Positions 15,325 through 23,457 of a DNA stretch of 64,000 nucleotides are shown here, piece by piece. The position numbers were made by a program, and so were the translations under genes. The DNA is taken from NCBI RefSeq assembly GCF_003050965.1, contig NZ_QAOU01000001.1, forward strand, positions 682,001 through 746,000, given 5' to 3'. The notes beneath the pieces were generated by a model, which saw only the letters and a list, made by a program, of their open reading frames with translations, searched no databases and was not told where the DNA came from. The first letter of the stretch is position 1, and the number at the start of each line of letters is the position of its first letter. This stretch comes from Nitrosospira sp. Nsp2. Its GTDB lineage: Bacteria > Pseudomonadota > Gammaproteobacteria > Burkholderiales > Nitrosomonadaceae.

Positions 15325-15606
15325 ATGATCTCTCCTCTACAACAAACAGTAACTCATGTCGGCGGCCAAGTTGCGTTGGCAAAGGCGATTTGCGACTGGC
15401 ATTACCGCCAAGGGCGCACCGTTAAGGTTTCGCAGGCCCATGTATGGGCATGGTTGAACATTAGTAAAACTCCCATGCCCCCCGCAGAGCACTGTATTGC
15501 GATTGCGGCGATCACCGATTGGACGATCACCCCGCACAAGCTTCGACCCGATCTTTATCCCCATCCTCATGATGGCTTGCCCGAAAACCTGCGGGAATGC
15601 ATATAA
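15325..15606 (+). CDS. Cro/YdaS-like regulator
   Basis: 93 residues. ISPLQQTVTHVGGQVALAKAICDWHYRQGRTVKVSQAHVWAWLN is the YdaS/Cro-like pattern, with the recognition helix at VSQAHVWAWL; PMPPAEHCIAIAAITDW follows, as in the family. It is the first rightward gene, opposite the repressor, so it should act as the lytic switch. ATG 15325 is used; GTG 15319 is possible. With P_R's -10 ending at 15318, the transcript would begin at or near this ATG, so it may be leaderless. Confidence 0.75.
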   Translation: MISPLQQTVTHVGGQVALAKAICDWHYRQGRTVKVSQAHVWAWLNISKTPMPPAEHCIAIAAITDWTITPHKLRPDLYPHPHDGLPENLRECI

Positions 15607-15633
15607 CAACAATAACAAGCAGAAGCGGGATTC

Positions 15634-15957
15634 ATGACAGGCCCTAAAAAAACCAGCGGGGCGCCAGTGCGGCGCGAGATGAATGACATTCCGAAGCAGT
15701 TCTACATCTCATGGGACTTGCTTCAGTGGAGCGAAGAATATTCGGACCGGCTAGGCATTTCGTACGCAGAGTACCTGCGCCGCCTCATAGACCGGGATCG
15801 GAAGCGCGTTATCAAATTGTCACAAACGCCCAGTCGGTTCGATAGAGGCAATCTGAATGAAATCCTCATGAAGATGGTTGTGATGCTGAAAGATGCGCCA
15901 GAAGTCCTCCAATTCTTTGAATGGCTGTTGAACGAGGCACAGGACGGAAAAGAATGA
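15634..15957 (+). CDS. Hypothetical early phage protein (107 aa)
   Basis: MTGPKKTSGAPVRREMNDIPKQ leads into FYISWDLLQWSEEYSDRLGISYAEYLRRLIDRDRK, which could be a helical, ribbon-helix-helix-like DNA-binding part. The C-terminal half is helical (ILMKMVVMLKDAPEVLQFFEW). Not recognised. Early rightward operon, possibly regulatory. Confidence 0.55.
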   Translation: MTGPKKTSGAPVRREMNDIPKQFYISWDLLQWSEEYSDRLGISYAEYLRRLIDRDRKRVIKLSQTPSRFDRGNLNEILMKMVVMLKDAPEVLQFFEWLLNEAQDGKE

Positions 15958-16026
15958 GATCGCATGATGGAATCATGCGCCCGTCGGCGCTTAAAAAAAA
16001 CGTTAATCGGTGAAGGGTTTTAACAC

Positions 16027-16527
16027 GTGACCTATCGCTATTCAGACATCAATCAGCACGACGCCCTCTATAAGGCAGCGCGCACATATCCTGGTGGCGT
16101 AGAGGCGCTTGCTCGAAGAATGGCTCAGCCATCAGCTGCGGTGCTTTACAACAAACTCCGCCCTGGTGTCGATACGCATCACACGCAGTTCGAGGAAGTT
16201 TCCGAGGTTATCGAAAGCTTGCAAGAGGTGGGGAAGGGGGATGCGGCCGAGCTACCGATCCAGGCTTTCTGTTGGCGCCACGGGTACGTAGCAGTGAAGC
16301 TACCCGCCGAACGGCCAGCCGCAGGTGGTGAACTCTTGAGGATGATCTGTAACGTGGTTGCTGATGAGGGGCAAGTTGCCGGGACGATCGCAACCGCGCT
16401 TTCTGACAATTGGATATCGCCCCAAGAGCAGGAACAGATCGAGCTGACGATCCGCCGGGCCGTCCAGGGTTTACTGGAACTGGAAAAACAGCTTCATGAG
16501 CGCCGCCAAGCGCCGAGGATCGATTGA
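16027..16527 (+). CDS. Phage CII-type regulatory protein (Phage_CP76)
   Basis: 166 residues from a GTG start. DALYKAARTYPGGVEALARRMAQPSAAVLYNKLRPGVDTHH is the signature of the PF06892 regulatory family (P2-like Apl/CII analogues). FCWRHGYVAV follows, and the C-terminal half is a helical dimerisation region ending LLELEKQLHERRQ. It probably activates or represses early promoters. Its TGA overlaps the next ATG. A perfect 8-bp hairpin (15961-15979) lies upstream. Confidence 0.75.
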   Translation: MTYRYSDINQHDALYKAARTYPGGVEALARRMAQPSAAVLYNKLRPGVDTHHTQFEEVSEVIESLQEVGKGDAAELPIQAFCWRHGYVAVKLPAERPAAGGELLRMICNVVADEGQVAGTIATALSDNWISPQEQEQIELTIRRAVQGLLELEKQLHERRQAPRID

Positions 16528-16685
16528 TGGGCCGTATCCGGGTAATCAGCGATTCCCGTCTCCGCCAGCTCTATGCGCTGGCTCATGCAATTCCACAACG
16601 TACAGACAAGAAAGCCGTTGCCAAACTCTGGTTTGAGCGCGCAAAGGCACTGCTTTCACGCGAAGCGGGATCCCGGAAAAGGTAA
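16527..16685 (+). CDS. Small basic phage protein (52 aa)
   Basis: MGRIRVISDSRLRQLYALAHAIPQR followed by a Lys/Arg-rich helix (KKAVAKLWFERAKALLSRE). It starts inside the TGA of the CII-like gene (TGATG) and its TAA touches the next ATG (TAAATG), so it belongs to a translationally coupled unit with the primase gene. The basic helix suggests nucleic-acid or primase binding; inference only. Confidence 0.6.
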   Translation: MGRIRVISDSRLRQLYALAHAIPQRTDKKAVAKLWFERAKALLSREAGSRKR

Positions 16686-19037
16686 ATGTCCCGCATCGAC
16701 TTCAAATACATTGCCGACGCCGCCTTATCACGCGCGGACTCCTTGTTACGGCAATGGCTCCCCGGCGGGAAGGTCGAAGGGCGGGAATACTCTGTGGTGA
16801 ACCCGCTCAGGGGCGACGGCAAGGCGGGTTCATTCAAGATCAATCTCGACACTGGCTTGTGGTCTGACTTCGCCACCGGTGACAAGGGCGGAGATTTGGT
16901 CAGCCTGTATGCCTATCTTCACGGACTTAAACAGGACGTTGCAGCGCGCGAGGTCGCGGACATTTGCGGCATCGATGTCCCAAAGGATAAGCCCGAGCCA
17001 AAAAAGCCGGACCTCAAGGTTGTAAAAACACCCTGGAAACCGATACTGCCAGCGCCTGCCGACGCTGGCCCTGGGCCTGCAGCGCATTACGCGCGTGGAA
17101 AACCCCAGAAGATTTGGACCTATCTCGACGCCAACAAGGCGATCAACGGTTTTGTGTATCGGTTCGAAACCTCCGATGGAGGCAAGGAAACCCTGCCGGT
17201 CTGTTACTGCGAGCATGAGGAGACCAAGCAGCGCGAGTGGCGCTGGCTGTCATTCCCTGAGCCTCGCCCCTTGTATGGGCTGGACCGTCTGGCCGCTAAT
17301 CCCAATCTGCCTGTGTTGCTGGTGGAAGGGGAGAAGTGCGCGGACGCCGCGGTGGAGCTGCTCCCCGAGCTCGTGATTGTCAGCTGGCCAGGCGGCAGCA
17401 AGGCGATAGACAAGGCGGACTGGTCTCCGCTTTACGGCCGCGACATTTTCGCCTGGGCGGATTGCGATGCGCAGCGCGAAAAGCTATCGAAGGATGAAAA
17501 GGCGCTCGGAGTTGACCCACTCAAGAAGCCTTTTCTGCCAGAGAACAAGCAGCCGGGCATGCGTGCAATGCTGGAGATCGGCGCGAAGCTGATAGAGGCG
17601 GACGCTAAAACAAGATTTCGCCTCATCGATATTCCCGCCCCGGGTAAGAAGCCGAACGGCTGGGATATCGCCGACGCGGTTGCAGACGGCATGAAGGCGG
17701 AGGAACTGAAAGACTTCATGCGCAAGACGCGCAAGCCTGCCGCCGAGCCGTCAAAAAGTAAATCCACGCGACAAGAGCCTTCCGGCAAGGATCGGGAAGA
17801 ATTCACCAATAACCTGCTCTGGAAAAAGGGCGAGCTCGTCGCGTGCCTGGCGAACGTCTATGACATCTTGCTCAATGACCCGAACTGGACTGGCGTGCTG
17901 GCCTATAACGCCTTCGCTTACCAGGTCGTGAAACTCAAGCCGCCGCCCTACGCTGACGGAACGGTTGGGGAGTGGGATGAGCAGGACGATATGCAGACCG
18001 CGATGTGGATGACACGCAAGTACTGTTTTGCACCATCCGCCGCGCTCACTGCCTCCGCCGCGGAAGCAATCGCGAAATCGAACAGCTTCAACCCGGTTCA
18101 AGACTACCTCACTGCCCTGAAATGGGACGGCACATCACGCATCGATGAGTGGCTGTGCGATTACCTTGGCATCGCCAAGACAGACTACTCAACACGCGTT
18201 GCCCGCTGGTTTCTGTTGGGCATGGTGGCCAGGGCGATGAAGCCGGGCGTGAAGTTCGACTACTGCCTGGTGCTCGAAGGTGAGCAGGGCAGGTTGAAAT
18301 CAACGGCGTTGAGAGTATTGGGTGGTGAATGGTTTGGCGACACTGATCTGGACCTGAACAACAAGGACAGCATGTCCGCGATTCGCGGGAAATGGCTGTA
18401 CGAATTCGCGGAGCTAGGCTCGCTGGCCAAGTCGGAAGCAACCCGGCAGAAGTCTTTCCTTTCGCGCCAGATCGATGAGTTCCGCCCGGTTTACGGTCGC
18501 AGAGAAATCCGCAGCCCACGGCAATTATGTTTCGGCGGGACCACCAACGACTGGGAATGGAACAAGGACCCAACGGGCGGCCGCCGCTTCTGGCCAATCA
18601 AGTGCGAGATCGAAGTCGATCACGCAGGACTGGCTGAGGTTCGGGACCAGCTCTTTGCTGAAGCCTATTCATTGTTCATCGCTGGCGAGCGCTATTGGCC
18701 CACAGGCGATGAGCAACGCGCGATATTCGACCCCGAGCAATTCAAGCGCACCGTGGCGGATGCCTACATCGACATGCTGCATAACTGGGTCGATGAGCAA
18801 TACAAGGAATTCACCCTGGCCGATGCGGCATTGGATTGCCTGAAGCTGGATGCATCGAAGCTAACCCGCGACGTGCAGACGCGGATCGGCAGCGCCTTGC
18901 GGCAGCTCGGCTGCACGAAGATTGAAAAACGAACACACATTATCCGGCACTGGTACAAGCCTCCCCCAAGAAATGAGGCACCGTCGACGGCTGGAAATGC
19001 ACAAGGAACGGGAGGGCCCGATGGCATTCCGTTCTAA
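16686..19037 (+). CDS. VapE-type phage primase-helicase
   Basis: 783 residues. The N-terminal region has VNPLRGDGKAGSFKINLDTGLWSDFATGDKGGDLVSLYAYL (primase-associated, PriCT/CHC2-like without zinc Cys). A TOPRIM-like part follows: LLVEGEKCADAAVELL (~210) and IFAWADCDAQ (~255). The C-terminal half is a VapE/VirE-like superfamily 3-type ATPase with Walker A in LEGEQGRLKST (~530), then WLYEFAELGSL, and GTTNDWEWNKDPTGGRRFWPIKC (sensor/arginine region). It should prime and unwind phage DNA. The iteron-rich origin candidate begins 14 bases after its stop. Confidence 0.88.
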   Translation: MSRIDFKYIADAALSRADSLLRQWLPGGKVEGREYSVVNPLRGDGKAGSFKINLDTGLWSDFATGDKGGDLVSLYAYLHGLKQDVAAREVADICGIDVPKDKPEPKKPDLKVVKTPWKPILPAPADAGPGPAAHYARGKPQKIWTYLDANKAINGFVYRFETSDGGKETLPVCYCEHEETKQREWRWLSFPEPRPLYGLDRLAANPNLPVLLVEGEKCADAAVELLPELVIVSWPGGSKAIDKADWSPLYGRDIFAWADCDAQREKLSKDEKALGVDPLKKPFLPENKQPGMRAMLEIGAKLIEADAKTRFRLIDIPAPGKKPNGWDIADAVADGMKAEELKDFMRKTRKPAAEPSKSKSTRQEPSGKDREEFTNNLLWKKGELVACLANVYDILLNDPNWTGVLAYNAFAYQVVKLKPPPYADGTVGEWDEQDDMQTAMWMTRKYCFAPSAALTASAAEAIAKSNSFNPVQDYLTALKWDGTSRIDEWLCDYLGIAKTDYSTRVARWFLLGMVARAMKPGVKFDYCLVLEGEQGRLKSTALRVLGGEWFGDTDLDLNNKDSMSAIRGKWLYEFAELGSLAKSEATRQKSFLSRQIDEFRPVYGRREIRSPRQLCFGGTTNDWEWNKDPTGGRRFWPIKCEIEVDHAGLAEVRDQLFAEAYSLFIAGERYWPTGDEQRAIFDPEQFKRTVADAYIDMLHNWVDEQYKEFTLADAALDCLKLDASKLTRDVQTRIGSALRQLGCTKIEKRTHIIRHWYKPPPRNEAPSTAGNAQGTGGPDGIPF

Positions 19038-19050
19038 AGGTTCGCGCAGA

Positions 19051-19295
19051 GGTATGGAAGGTATGGAGCAGGTATGGAACCCTGAAAGCCGCGTGGATAG
19101 GGCTTGTTCCATACCTCCATACCTTCCACACCATTTTCCCTTGCGCACACACACGTACACACACACGCGCGCACGCGCGCACGCATGTGCATATACACAT
19201 CATTTTCAGTATGGAAGGTATGGAGGTATGGAAGAGTCAACAAAGACGCGGGTTTCAGGCTTCCATACCTTATCCACACCTTCAGGAGGTATGGA
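19051..19295. repeat. Origin-like region: GGTATGGA iterons flanking a Z-DNA-type tract
   Basis: GGTATGGA occurs at 19051, 19060, 19071, 19217, 19225 and 19288, a one-mismatch copy at 19208, and its reverse complement TCCATACC at 19108, 19116 and 19262, with variants TCCACACC at 19125 and 19273. Direct and inverted clusters can form two hairpins. Between them, 19142-19200 is 59 bases of uninterrupted purine-pyrimidine alternation (CA/CG/TA steps). It lies directly after the primase-helicase gene. Confidence 0.75.
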
Positions 19296-19298
19296 ACT

Positions 19299-19547
19299 TT
19301 GACTCAGGAAACCCAGCCGGTAACGGCAGAGCAGGTGAGGGCGGCATTCCCAGAGTGTGTGGGCATTGCAGATGAGTTCAGGGACGTGTTCGGGCCCGGC
19401 GTGACGCTCAACTATGCCAGCGAGAATGGGCGGTCTATCGGTAGGCAAACACCGCCATCCCCCGAAACCACCCTGACCCTTTCCCAAATGGTGATCGAGG
19501 TGCCGGAGGAAGAACCGGAAAAGCAGGGGAGGCGCAATGGAAGATAG
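19299..19547 (+). CDS. Hypothetical phage protein (82 aa), TTG start
   Basis: Starts TQETQPVTAEQVRAAFPECVG after a TTG preceded by AGGAGG (19284-19289, 9 nt). It contains FRDVFGPGVTLNYASENGRSIG and an acidic tail. The ribosome binding site overlaps the last iteron of the origin-like region, so binding there could affect translation or transcription. Not recognised. Confidence 0.55.
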   Translation: MTQETQPVTAEQVRAAFPECVGIADEFRDVFGPGVTLNYASENGRSIGRQTPPSPETTLTLSQMVIEVPEEEPEKQGRRNGR

Positions 19548-19746
19548 CCATGCGCTGCCTGCGTCTTATTACCGCGATCCAGCGGAAACTCTTGAACGCC
19601 TGCAGTTGGATCGCCTGGGCTGCAAGCTGTGCACCAAGCATGAAAGGATTCTGGGCCGATCAATCTGTACTGAGCAGCGCAACGACAAGCAGGCAGGGGT
19701 GCCGCACATCGGGCATCGGTGCAAGTGGTACCAGGAGAGGAGATAG
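19537..19746 (+). CDS. Small Cys/His phage protein (69 aa)
   Basis: MEDSHALPASYYRDPAETLERLQLD, then GCKLCTKHERILGRSICTEQRN and HIGHRCKWYQERR. CxxC-H ... C ... H-x2-H/C arrangement suggests one zinc. The pattern GCKxCxKHE...GRxxCTxxRNxKQAGVPxIGHRCKW is familiar from small phage proteins of unknown function near replication genes. It overlaps the previous gene by 11 bases. Confidence 0.6.
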   Translation: MEDSHALPASYYRDPAETLERLQLDRLGCKLCTKHERILGRSICTEQRNDKQAGVPHIGHRCKWYQERR

Positions 19747-19748
19747 CC

Positions 19749-20171
19749 ATGTGCGGAAAGGGAAAGATTTATCAGGCTGTATCGGAAAACTTTATCCGGC
19801 AGATGCGCAACTGGGCGCTGACCAGCGCTGGTGCAAGCATGGGGCAATCCCTGATCAGCTCATGCTATACGCTGGGCGGTGGCGATCGTTACCCGGAATC
19901 AAGGGAGCCAGTGTTGATTGGGGAAGCGGAAGATGTTGGCCAGGCGTTGGGTAAGTTGCCGAACCGTTACAAGCAAGCCGTCTCATTGTTCTGGCAGTAT
20001 GAAGGCAGGCCGCTGGTGTGGTTCGCTCGCCGTTGTGGCGAGGGCGTGGATTGGCGCACATATGAACGCCGCGTGATGCATGGCCATGAGCTGTTGAAAG
20101 CGGAGCTCGCAAAGCAGGCGGAGGAGGTTGCCCGGTATCGCGCATCCGCGCTGATGAGTCAGAGCGCTTGA
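19749..20171 (+). CDS. Candidate late-gene regulator (antiterminator Q/sigma-4-like)
   Basis: 140 residues starting MCGKGKIYQAVSENFIRQMRNWALTSAG. The central part LGKLPNRYKQAVSLFWQYEGRPLVWFARRCGEGVDWRTYERRVMHGHELL looks like a helix-turn-helix of the sigma-70 region 4/ArpU type. Its place, last early gene before the terminator and the packaging genes, is that of a Q-type antiterminator. Function inferred from position and HTH look only. Confidence 0.55.
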   Translation: MCGKGKIYQAVSENFIRQMRNWALTSAGASMGQSLISSCYTLGGGDRYPESREPVLIGEAEDVGQALGKLPNRYKQAVSLFWQYEGRPLVWFARRCGEGVDWRTYERRVMHGHELLKAELAKQAEEVARYRASALMSQSA

Positions 20172-20232
20172 CTTCCCGTTTTTGTCGGTTTATCCTCCCG
20201 ATTGTCAGATGTTTATAAATCCGTCTGAAGAA

Positions 20233-20267
20233 AGCCCGACGCCGTGACCCCGCCGTCGGGCTTTTTG
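20233..20267 (+). terminator. Terminator before the late genes
   Basis: AGCCCGAC pairs with GTCGGGCT, followed by TTTTTG. It separates the early operon from terminase and is the natural target of an antiterminator. Confidence 0.8.
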
Positions 20268-20362
20268 TTTGGGCGCTCGCAGAAAACCCAAGGTACTTCC
20301 AGCCTCTCCTCTTAGTGCGGCACTCAAGGGCGCGAAAAAGCGCTAGGCAGTGAAAAGTCATG

Positions 20363-20403
20363 GGGTGGTCGGTTCGGGGTGGTCTTTGGTCAGCAGGGTG
20401 GTC
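20363..20403 (+). repeat. GGGTGGTC repeats, candidate packaging (cos/pac) site
   Basis: Three perfect copies of GGGTGGTC start at 20363, 20377 and 20396, directly upstream of the terminase small-subunit gene, where cos and its R-sites lie in lambda-like phages. Cohesive ends cannot be identified from sequence alone. Confidence 0.45.
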
Positions 20404-20420
20404 GAGTCACGGGATAACGC

Positions 20421-21044
20421 ATGGTCAGCGAGTCAAAGTATGTTTCCCTGCGTGAGTTCTCGCGGCGTCTTAACGTAAGACTGTCAGCGGTTCAAAAAGC
20501 GATCGCATCAGGCCGGGTAACATCAGTCAAGCGCGGCCACGGCGGCCGGCTGTGCGGGGTGGATCCGGAGCTTGGCCTGCAGGAATGGGCGCGCAACACG
20601 GACCCATGTGAAGCTGCGAAGAGCGGAAAAGTTATCGAAGCGCCGGCGGCACCGCAGCTGATGTTCGAAGTGCAGACGTCTGCACAGAGTAACCCTGACA
20701 GTTTGCCGCCGACAGAGCCTGCGGCGCCAGGCTACCAGGACCACAGGACAAAACGCGAGAAACATCTCGCCGATATCGCTGAGCTGGAGTACCTCGAACG
20801 CGTTGGCCAGCTGGTGTCAGCCAAGGAGGTCGAGCGCGAAACCATGTCGATCTTCTCACTGCTGAAGATCAGCATGTTCAGGATTATCGATCGCAAGGCC
20901 CAGCAGCTGGCCACCGAAACCGATCCGGCCCGGATCGAGCGTCTGCTGAGAGCCGAATTTACACAGGTCTTTGATGAATGCTCGCGTGAGCTGGATACCT
21001 CTACTGCCGAAGGGACTGAGGAGCGCCCGGCAACTATGCCGTAG
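20421..21044 (+). CDS. Terminase small subunit (Nu1-like)
   Basis: 207 residues. An N-terminal winged HTH SKYVSLREFSRRLNVRLSAVQKAIASGRV (~5-33) recognises the packaging site in Nu1 relatives. The middle linker contains EVQTSAQS, encoded by a palindrome also found in two other phage genes. The C-terminal half (TKREKHLADIAELEYLERVGQLV, then helical) would bind the large subunit. Overlaps the large subunit gene by 71 bases in another frame. Confidence 0.85.
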   Translation: MVSESKYVSLREFSRRLNVRLSAVQKAIASGRVTSVKRGHGGRLCGVDPELGLQEWARNTDPCEAAKSGKVIEAPAAPQLMFEVQTSAQSNPDSLPPTEPAAPGYQDHRTKREKHLADIAELEYLERVGQLVSAKEVERETMSIFSLLKISMFRIIDRKAQQLATETDPARIERLLRAEFTQVFDECSRELDTSTAEGTEERPATMP

Positions 21045-23229
21045 CACTGCGGCACGCGCTATTGCACCAGAGCCTGATCTAACGGTCTCGGCCTGGTCGG
21101 ACAAGAATCGCAGGCTGTCGTCCAAGGCATCATCCGAGCCTGGCCAGTGGCAGACATCACGCACCCCGTACTTGCGTGAAATCATGGACGCGATGTCGTT
21201 TTCGCACCCCTGCACTGACAGTGCCTTTATGAAGGGCACGCAGATCGGCGGATCCGAGGCACTGTATAACGCGATCGGCTACGTTGCCGACCAGGTGCCA
21301 TGCCCGATCATGCTGCTGATGCCGACTATCGATACCGCCAAACGCGTATCGAAGCAACGCTTGCAGCCAATGATCGACGAGACGCCGTGTCTCGCGACGC
21401 GGTTTGCTGAGGTCAAATCGCGTACCTCTTCGAACACCGTTCTGATGAAGGATTTTCCGGGCGGCGTCCTGGTGGTTACCGGCGCGAACTCTGGCCCGGG
21501 GTTGCGCTCGATGCCCGTGCGAGTCTTGCTGCAGGATGAGATCGACGCCTATCCGGACGATGTCGATGGCGAAGGCGATCCTTCCGCGGTAGCGGACAAG
21601 CGCACGGACACGTATGCCCGCGCCAAGCGCATCAAGTGCAGCACGCCAAAGATCAAGGGCAAGTCCCGCATCGATCGCCGGTACCAGGCGGGAACGCAGG
21701 CGCGGTATTACGTGCCGTGCCCGCACTGCAAACACGAGCAGCCATTGGCTTGGGAGCAGATGCGCTGGCAGATGATGCACCGCTGCGAGGCAGTATGCCT
21801 CGAATGCGGCGGCATTTCGGAAATTGAGGCCGTTGATGCGCAGGACGCAATAACATGCCGGCATTGCCAGGCGGGAATGCTGATCAACGACAGTACTGCT
21901 CGCGAGGTGGTGACCGATGAAATCGAGCGCGTCTGGTACGAGTGCGAGAACTGTGGTGAGTCAATCCAGGAGCATCACAAGACGGCGATGCTCGAGCAAG
22001 GTCGCCACATCCACCACGCGCCGGGCCCAGGTGTGGTACTGGACGACAACGACCCAGATCCCCACGCAATCTGGGCGATGGTGCGGGGAGAAGTAAAGCG
22101 GTTCCTGCCGAACTGGACGAAGCCGCTCTCCTGGCATGTGTCCGCGCTGTATTCACCGCTTGGCTGGTTCAGCTGGCTCAAGGCCGTGCGGCAGTACCTC
22201 GATGCGCAGCAAGGCGGTTACGACGAGGAGACGGGCGAATCCCTGATGCAGGTGTTCGAAAACACCGTCAAGGGAGATCCGTACGAGATTGTCGGCGAGC
22301 AGCCGAAGATCAACATCATCAAGCAGCGGGTTGAGGATTACCAGTTGGGGCAGGTGCCTGCAGGCGGCTTGCTGCTCGTGGCCGGGGTTGACGTCCAGGG
22401 CGATCGCCTAGAGGTAGAAGTTGATGCGTTTGGTCGCGGCGAGGAATGCTGGACTGTTGATCACCAGGTTATCCACGGTGATCCAACCCGCAAGGGTCCT
22501 GGCTCTGTCTGGGAGGCTCTTGCAGATATGCGAGCAAAGTCCTATCAGCATGCCGGCGGACAGACGCTCAGGATCACCGCAATGGCAGTCGACTCGGGTT
22601 ATCTCACGCAGGAGGTGTACGACTTCTGCCGCGCCTGGTCTCATCGTCATGTGTTTGCGACCAAGGGCGACGGGGCCACCGGCAAGCCCGTCATCTCGCG
22701 GCCCGTCCTAGTGGATATCAACCACAAGGGCGTGCGGATCAAGCAGGGCGTGCAGCTGTGGCACGTCGGTACCGACACTGCCAAGGAACGGTTTTACAAG
22801 CGGCTTGAGTTGTCGGAACAAGGGCCCGGATACCACCACTTCCCCCGAGGCCTGCCGGATGAGTACTTCGAGCAGCTCGCCGCCGAGAAACTGGTGCGCC
22901 GCAAAGTGCGGGGAATGGAAAAGCACGAGTGGGTGAAAACCCGCGAGCGCAACGAAGCGCTCGATCTGAAGATCCTCTGCTATGCCGCCGCGATTTACTC
23001 CGGGCTGCAGCGCACAAACTGGGACATGATCGAATCAATGATCAACCCAACGCAACAAGACATGTTTGCACGGAATACTACGAGGTCGGCTGCGACCACA
23101 GGTGCGCCGGGCGGCGGGGTTTCCCCGCCGCCATCAGCGCCAGCACAGCCCCAACAGCCCGCCGCGAGCGGGCTTTTTAACGCCCCAAAAACCCGCCGTG
23201 TGCGCAGCGCAGGCATCGGATCGAGATAG
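20974..23229 (+). CDS. Terminase large subunit (GpA family)
   Basis: 751 residues. ATPase part: FMKGTQIGGSEALYNAIGY (~84-102) as the P-loop variant of GpA terminases, LLMPTIDTAKRVS, and the Walker B-like VLLQDEIDAYPDD (~185). Zinc-like CPHC (~248) and CLECGG/CRHC/CENCG pairs follow. The nuclease half contains VAGVDVQGDRLEVEVDAFG and later VDSGYLTQEVYDFC, conserved Asp-containing strands. It cuts and packages DNA into the prohead. ATG 20974 is the first plausible start; no upstream alternative fits. Confidence 0.92.
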   Translation: MNARVSWIPLLPKGLRSARQLCRSTAARAIAPEPDLTVSAWSDKNRRLSSKASSEPGQWQTSRTPYLREIMDAMSFSHPCTDSAFMKGTQIGGSEALYNAIGYVADQVPCPIMLLMPTIDTAKRVSKQRLQPMIDETPCLATRFAEVKSRTSSNTVLMKDFPGGVLVVTGANSGPGLRSMPVRVLLQDEIDAYPDDVDGEGDPSAVADKRTDTYARAKRIKCSTPKIKGKSRIDRRYQAGTQARYYVPCPHCKHEQPLAWEQMRWQMMHRCEAVCLECGGISEIEAVDAQDAITCRHCQAGMLINDSTAREVVTDEIERVWYECENCGESIQEHHKTAMLEQGRHIHHAPGPGVVLDDNDPDPHAIWAMVRGEVKRFLPNWTKPLSWHVSALYSPLGWFSWLKAVRQYLDAQQGGYDEETGESLMQVFENTVKGDPYEIVGEQPKINIIKQRVEDYQLGQVPAGGLLLVAGVDVQGDRLEVEVDAFGRGEECWTVDHQVIHGDPTRKGPGSVWEALADMRAKSYQHAGGQTLRITAMAVDSGYLTQEVYDFCRAWSHRHVFATKGDGATGKPVISRPVLVDINHKGVRIKQGVQLWHVGTDTAKERFYKRLELSEQGPGYHHFPRGLPDEYFEQLAAEKLVRRKVRGMEKHEWVKTRERNEALDLKILCYAAAIYSGLQRTNWDMIESMINPTQQDMFARNTTRSAATTGAPGGGVSPPPSAPAQPQQPAASGLFNAPKTRRVRSAGIGSR

Positions 23230-23232
23230 ACA

Positions 23233-23457
23233 ATGGCCGGAATTACACTCGTACAAGCGGAAGCGCAGCTGGCCCTCTGGATTGATGCGGACACTGCTGT
23301 CGCATCGGGGCAGGAATACCAGATTGCCGGCCGCACATTGCGGCGCACCGACGCGGCCGAAATCAGCAACAAGATCGACTACTGGAATAAGTGGGTGCAA
23401 CGGCTGTCGAGTGGCGGCAACGGCGGCATGCGGATCCGCGGGGTCACACCCGTATGA
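23233..23457 (+). CDS. Head-tail joining protein (DUF6148, gpW-like)
   Basis: 74 residues: MAGITLVQAEAQLALWIDAD, IAGRTLRRTDAAEI and KIDYWNKWVQRL. This is the DUF6148/gpW-type pattern between terminase and portal in lambda-like phages. It would bridge the portal and the connector. Its TGA overlaps the portal ATG (ATGA). Confidence 0.82.
   Translation: MAGITLVQAEAQLALWIDADTAVASGQEYQIAGRTLRRTDAAEISNKIDYWNKWVQRLSSGGNGGMRIRGVTPV

Noticed and set aside
15961-15979. Hairpin CGCATGAT/ATCATGCG as terminator
   Set aside because: No T-run on the coding strand; an A-run follows instead. Mentioned only as a possible regulatory site.
19142-19200. Simple CA/CG microsatellite
   Set aside because: It is not a pure dinucleotide repeat but a 59-bp strict purine-pyrimidine alternation between two iteron blocks, so it is reported as part of an origin-like region.
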